NCBI GenBank assembly: GCA_029263095.1
Contig: JAJCYA010000038.1
Coordinates: 1-48,292, forward strand
Length of the DNA: 48,292 bases
Source: Acidimicrobiia bacterium
Lineage (GTDB): Bacteria > Actinomycetota > Acidimicrobiia > Spongiisociales > UBA11373
Reading direction: 5' to 3'
Shown piece by piece: positions 45,243 to 48,292 of this stretch. The stretch's first letter is position 1, and every line of letters starts with the position of its first letter. The notes under the pieces were generated by a model. The model saw nothing but the letters and a program-made list of their open reading frames with translations, searched no databases and was not told the DNA's origin. A program made the translations under genes and the position numbers.

Positions 45243-45851
45243 CTAGCTCCTTGGCTCTGCCTCGAATTCTCCGGCCGCCGCCGCCCGAAGCGCCTCTTGG
45301 ACAGACGACCCGTCGAATGCCTCCTCGAGGTCGATCTCGATCTTGAGTACACCCTCATCGGGAGTGCGGCGGGCGCCTATGCGCTCCAGGGGTCCGAGCA
45401 CTTGACGGTTGTCGCCCAGCACCCAACCTTTGAAGACCTTGATGCCGTTCTCTTGGGCGGTGGCTACTAGCAATCGCATGAGGATGGTGCCGACCCCCTT
45501 TCCTTGATGATCGTCGACGATGGCTACCGCCGCCTCGGCGACTTCCGGGTCCTTGGCGTCACGGATGTACCGGGCAACGCCGAAGCCATCGGAGGCGTCG
45601 TCGGCGTCGGCGGCTACCCAAGCAAAGTGGTTCGTGTAGTCGATCTCGGTGAGGTATCTGAGCTCCCGCTCGCTCAGCTTGGTGACCGGTCGGAGGAATC
45701 GCCGATAGGTCGACTCATTCGACAGGCGCTCCAGTCCGGCGACGAGTGCCTCCTTGTCGTCGGGCCGGATTGGGCGGACCCGGGCGCGCGACCCGTCGCG
45801 CAGCGTGACGATCTGCTCGCCGGGCACGCTCGTGTCTTGTCTTCTGCTCAC
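45243..45851 (-). CDS. GNAT-family N-acetyltransferase
   Basis: The 202-residue protein is a GNAT acetyltransferase. DGSRARVRPIRPDDKEALVA begins the domain, YRRFLRPVTKLSERELRYLT follows, and VAIVDDHQGKGVGTILMRLL is the acetyl-CoA pyrophosphate loop (Q-x-x-G-x-G type). The N-terminal part resembles the GNAT domain of actinobacterial protein-lysine acetyltransferases, without their cyclic-nucleotide domain. The start is taken as GTG 45851; an in-frame extension to 46049 is arginine-rich and unlike protein. Substrate unknown. Confidence 0.88.
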   Translation of the reverse strand: MSRRQDTSVPGEQIVTLRDGSRARVRPIRPDDKEALVAGLERLSNESTYRRFLRPVTKLSERELRYLTEIDYTNHFAWVAADADDASDGFGVARYIRDAKDPEVAEAAVAIVDDHQGKGVGTILMRLLVATAQENGIKVFKGWVLGDNRQVLGPLERIGARRTPDEGVLKIEIDLEEAFDGSSVQEALRAAAAGEFEAEPRS

Positions 45852-46021
45852 CAGGACGACTCTACGTGGGGGAGCGCGCCTTGTTGGGGGGCTTGACGCG
45901 AATGGTCGGCGGATACAGATCCGAAGGCTTCGAGTTCGCGGTTCGCGGGGACCAGGTACGGAAGGCGTTCGATGCTTCAGCGGTATACGTTGGTTCCTGG
46001 CTGACCGTTGTCGGTTGCCGA

Positions 46022-47284
46022 TCAGCTGTCGTCGCCAGCGGTCGCCCACTTCCGTCCAAAGGTCCAGGGACGCTGCTCCTTCGCGAAGATCGTCTGGTAC
46101 ACCGAGATTGCGTTACGTTCGAACGCCACCGCGGACCCGGCCATGTACATACGCCATATTCGGTAGGTGATCTCGTCGGCCGCCTTGATGGCGGCCTCTC
46201 GGTTTCTCTCAATGTTGGTCACCCAGTGCCGCAGCGTGAGCGCGTAGTTGCTACGGAGGCTCTCGATATCGCGAGCTTCGAAACCGGCCGCCTCGGCTGT
46301 GGCAATAGAAGTCTCGATCGGTGTCAGCTCACCATCGGGGAACACGTACGTGTTGACGAAGGAGGGCCGATTACGGTGAAAGCGGCCAGGGCGCGACCTG
46401 TTGGTGATGCCGTGATTCAGTAGAACGCCGCTTGGTGTCAACAGGTCGTGGAGATGAGAGAAGTAGTTCGCGAGCTGGTCGGCGCCAACGTGCTCGAACA
46501 TGCCGATCGAGGCGATAGCGTCGAATCGACCACCGATCTCGCGGTAGTCGTTGACCTTGATCGTCACGCGATCCTCGAGGCCCTCCTCACGCACTCGCCG
46601 CAGAGCTTCGGCCGCCTGCTCGGGGCTCAGCGTGACGCCCACAGCGGTCACCCCGTAGTTAGCTGCAGCGTGACGCACAAGGGCGCCCCATCCGCATCCA
46701 ACATCGAGCATCTGCTGTCCCGGTCGAAGCTGCAATTTGCGGCAGATGAGGTCCAGCTTGCGATGCTGCGCCACCTCCAGCGGCTCGTTCGCGTCGAGGA
46801 AGTAGGCGCACGAGTAGACGAGTTCGGGATCGAGAAACTGGGCAAAGAAGTTGTTGCCCGTGTCGTAGTGGTGGCGTATGGCAGCTCTGTCGCGGCCTGA
46901 TGAGTGGAGGCGCCCCTTTAGCCCAGGCCGGGTTGCCTTCTTGCGACGGCTGTCGGCGGGGAGTCGGCGCAACAGATTCGCCACTTTGGCGACTGCCAGG
47001 GGGTTACTCCTGAGCTGGTCGACCTCTGCACCGAAGTGCAGCAGACCAACGATGTCACCCTCGAAGTCAATGTCGTCGTGGACATATGCCTCACCGGCGA
47101 CGAGATCGGACGGCGGGAAGAAGGCCGCTCTGAGCGCCCCAGGGTGCTGCAACACGATGGTCGACTTCGCATCCGCCGGACCCCACGTTTCGCCCGTCCA
47201 CGACCGCATGGCCGGTGGCGGTTTGCTGGTGCTCGCCAAAAGCAGTTCGTAGACTTTTCTGCTGATCTTGAGAGCGTCGCTCAC
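46022..47284 (-). CDS. cfa: cyclopropane-fatty-acyl-phospholipid synthase family
   Basis: The 420-residue enzyme adds a methylene (or methyl) group from SAM to unsaturated lipid chains. An N-terminal lipid-binding region (about 20-130) precedes the SAM methyltransferase domain. Motifs are AIRHHYDTGNNFFAQFLDPE (typical of Cfa), YSCAYF, LDVGCGWGALVRHAA (SAM site, about 190), GVTLSPEQ, ASIGMFEHVGA, and the C-terminal RMYMAGSAVAF. The start is GTG 47284 with agaggaga upstream; a longer frame to 47836 is rejected. Related methyltransferases of the same family exist, so the exact product is not certain. Confidence 0.93.
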   Translation of the reverse strand: MSDALKISRKVYELLLASTSKPPPAMRSWTGETWGPADAKSTIVLQHPGALRAAFFPPSDLVAGEAYVHDDIDFEGDIVGLLHFGAEVDQLRSNPLAVAKVANLLRRLPADSRRKKATRPGLKGRLHSSGRDRAAIRHHYDTGNNFFAQFLDPELVYSCAYFLDANEPLEVAQHRKLDLICRKLQLRPGQQMLDVGCGWGALVRHAAANYGVTAVGVTLSPEQAAEALRRVREEGLEDRVTIKVNDYREIGGRFDAIASIGMFEHVGADQLANYFSHLHDLLTPSGVLLNHGITNRSRPGRFHRNRPSFVNTYVFPDGELTPIETSIATAEAAGFEARDIESLRSNYALTLRHWVTNIERNREAAIKAADEITYRIWRMYMAGSAVAFERNAISVYQTIFAKEQRPWTFGRKWATAGDDS

Positions 47285-47485
47285 GGGGTCATCTCCTCTG
47301 GGCCATTCAACTGTGCCGGGCTCCGTCCTATTTCGCCGAGAGACTTCTGGCGGAGAGCTGTGACGGCGGGGGCACCAGCAAAGCGAGCGGTGAGCGACGC
47401 GGCGTCTTGCGGTGCCCGCCGCGCCCTGTGACGATGGCCGCCGATTGGGCGGAGTATGTCGATCCGGCCACCCGAAGGAGTCGGG

Positions 47486-47864
47486 ATGATTACCCATGTA
47501 GAGACTGTCGCCGTCTACGTGAGCGACCAGGACCGCGCTGTCGACTTCTTTGTGGACCAACTCGGTTTCGAGCTGCGAAAGGACGTGCGGATAGGTGCTG
47601 CGGAGGATGCGCCCCCGCTGGATCGAGGTGGTCCCGCCCGGAGCCAAGACCGTGCTCGCCCTCTTCACGCCTCCTGGACTCGAAGATCGAATCGGGAGCT
47701 CGTCCAGTCTGGTGTTCCTGTGTGACGACATCCACGCGACGTTTGCTGCGATCCAGGCCCGCAGCGTTGAGTTCACCCAGGAGCCAATGGAGATCCCGTC
47801 GGGCTGGTGGGCCTCCTTTGAGGACCCGGATGGCAATCAGTTAGGTCTCAGCCAAGCGAGTTGA
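47486..47864 (+). pseudogene. VOC/glyoxalase-like gene broken by a +1 frameshift
   Basis: Two frames together give a complete VOC domain protein of about 125 residues. The first (from ATG 47486, with gaaggag at 47474-47480) encodes MITHVETVAVYVSDQDRAVD then FFVDQLGFELRKD. The second encodes RWIEVVPPGAKTVLALF, SLVFLCDDIHATF and the ending GWWASFEDPDGNQLGLSQAS. The switch lies at a run of five C (47612-47616): with four C the frame reads EDAPRWIEVV. It is either a real disrupted gene or a one-base sequencing error. Confidence 0.8.
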
Positions 47865-47872
47865 CGTCACTT

Positions 47873-48292
47873 CTAGCGTGACCAGGCGGGCTCCAGGTCG
47901 AGGGCCGTCGATGTGGAGATCCGCAACGGATCGGATCCATCGGCTCTCATCGTCCAGATGCTGAAGGCCCCGTCCTGGTCGGATGTGAAGGCGATTCTGG
48001 AACCATCCGGGGACCACGCCGGCAACGAGTCAGAGAAGGGTGAGCCGGAGAGACGAATCTGGTTGGAACCGTCGGCGCTCATCACGTAGATCTTGCTTGT
48101 TCCATCGCGATCTGAGGAGAAGGCGATTCTGGAGCCATCCGGCGACCACATCGGTCCCGAGTCCTGAGTGCTGGAGGTGGTGAGTCGAGTCGGATTGGAA
48201 CCGTCGGTGCCAATGACATAGATCTCGAAGTCCCCATCCCTGTCCGACACGAATGCGATCCGGGTACCGTCCGGCGACCACACCGGGGCGTT
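47873..48292 (-). CDS. TolB-like propeller protein, 5' end outside the window
   Basis: The gene runs off the right edge; only the C-terminal part (about 139 residues) is present. It consists of three PD40/TolB blades of about 43 residues, each with WSPDGxRIAFxSDRDG, IYVMxADGSN (or IWTMRADGSD) and RLT-type strands. The same blade also recurs at DNA level about every 129 bases. Such propellers occur in periplasmic or secreted TolB-like proteins and in surface peptidases; the partner domain is not visible here. Confidence 0.88.
   Translation of the reverse strand, partial: NAPVWSPDGTRIAFVSDRDGDFEIYVIGTDGSNPTRLTTSSTQDSGPMWSPDGSRIAFSSDRDGTSKIYVMSADGSNQIRLSGSPFSDSLPAWSPDGSRIAFTSDQDGAFSIWTMRADGSDPLRISTSTALDLEPAWSR

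Noticed and set aside
45852-46049. N-terminal extension of the GNAT gene
   Set aside because: Arginine-rich, unlike protein, overlaps the end of the cfa gene; the GNAT domain begins after 45851.
47285-47836. N-terminal extension of the cfa gene
   Set aside because: It would overlap the VOC gene antisense; GTG 47284 has a good ribosome binding site and fits the family length.

Overview
The window looks like a chromosomal segment of a high-GC (roughly 60-65 %) member of the Actinomycetota. The strongest sign is the block mfd / parvulin-type isomerase / mazG / trpB2 / eno / ftsB-like / DUF501 / ppx, whose core order is characteristic of actinobacteria. The abundance of secreted lipoproteins and the type II NADH dehydrogenase would fit a deep-branching environmental lineage such as Acidimicrobiia, but the class assignment is inference. 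No rRNA, tRNA, CRISPR array, transposase or phage gene was recognised.

Layout. (1) 1-340: GC-rich hairpin-forming direct repeats without a gene. (2) 341-8430: a YjbQ-family protein, a molybdopterin oxidoreductase, a flavodoxin-like protein, a methyltransferase/rhodanese pair and a STAS-like protein, mixed with three secreted lipoproteins, one carrying six four-cysteine repeats and one a two-fold duplication. (3) 8430-17450: an accessory run of co-directional lipoprotein genes, two of which share nearly the same leader but have unrelated mature parts. It ends in an ECF sigma factor overlapping a gene for a single-pass membrane protein with a discoidin/NADase-type glycan-binding-like domain. 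(4) 17450-23990: a small accessory region with two SnoaL/NTF2-like proteins, an orphan PAS histidine kinase divergent from a TetR regulator with two palindromic operator candidates, a double-HTH protein next to a ferredoxin, and type II NADH dehydrogenase. Four copies of a dispersed palindromic repeat lie here and a fifth, degenerate copy lies near 8650. (5) 23999-25302: rplY (L25/Ctc) and pth, apparently translationally coupled. (6) 25380-29999: a 1539-residue secreted protein of repeated beta-sandwich-like modules plus a PKD domain. (7) 30413-44066: conserved metabolic and information genes, many in overlapping operons: glpK, pgsA, an SDR epimerase, mfd, the isomerase, mazG, trpB2, eno, ftsB, DUF501, ppx. 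(8) 44053-48292: a VOC protein, a TPR-like protein, a GNAT acetyltransferase, a cyclopropane-fatty-acid synthase, a frameshifted VOC gene and the 3' part of a TolB-like propeller gene running off the window.

How the genes fit together. pth overlaps rplY, pgsA overlaps the SDR gene, mfd/ppi/mazG are packed end to end, and eno/ftsB/DUF501/ppx overlap by 4-8 bases, so translational coupling is widespread. The accessory half is dominated by envelope proteins and potential environmental sensing (ECF pair, TetR/kinase). The most unusual observations are the dispersed palindromic repeat whose flanks are inverted around a constant 16-base core, the sigma factor paired with a probable glycan-sensing membrane protein, the lipoprotein cluster with a re-used leader, and the apparent CTG start of pth.
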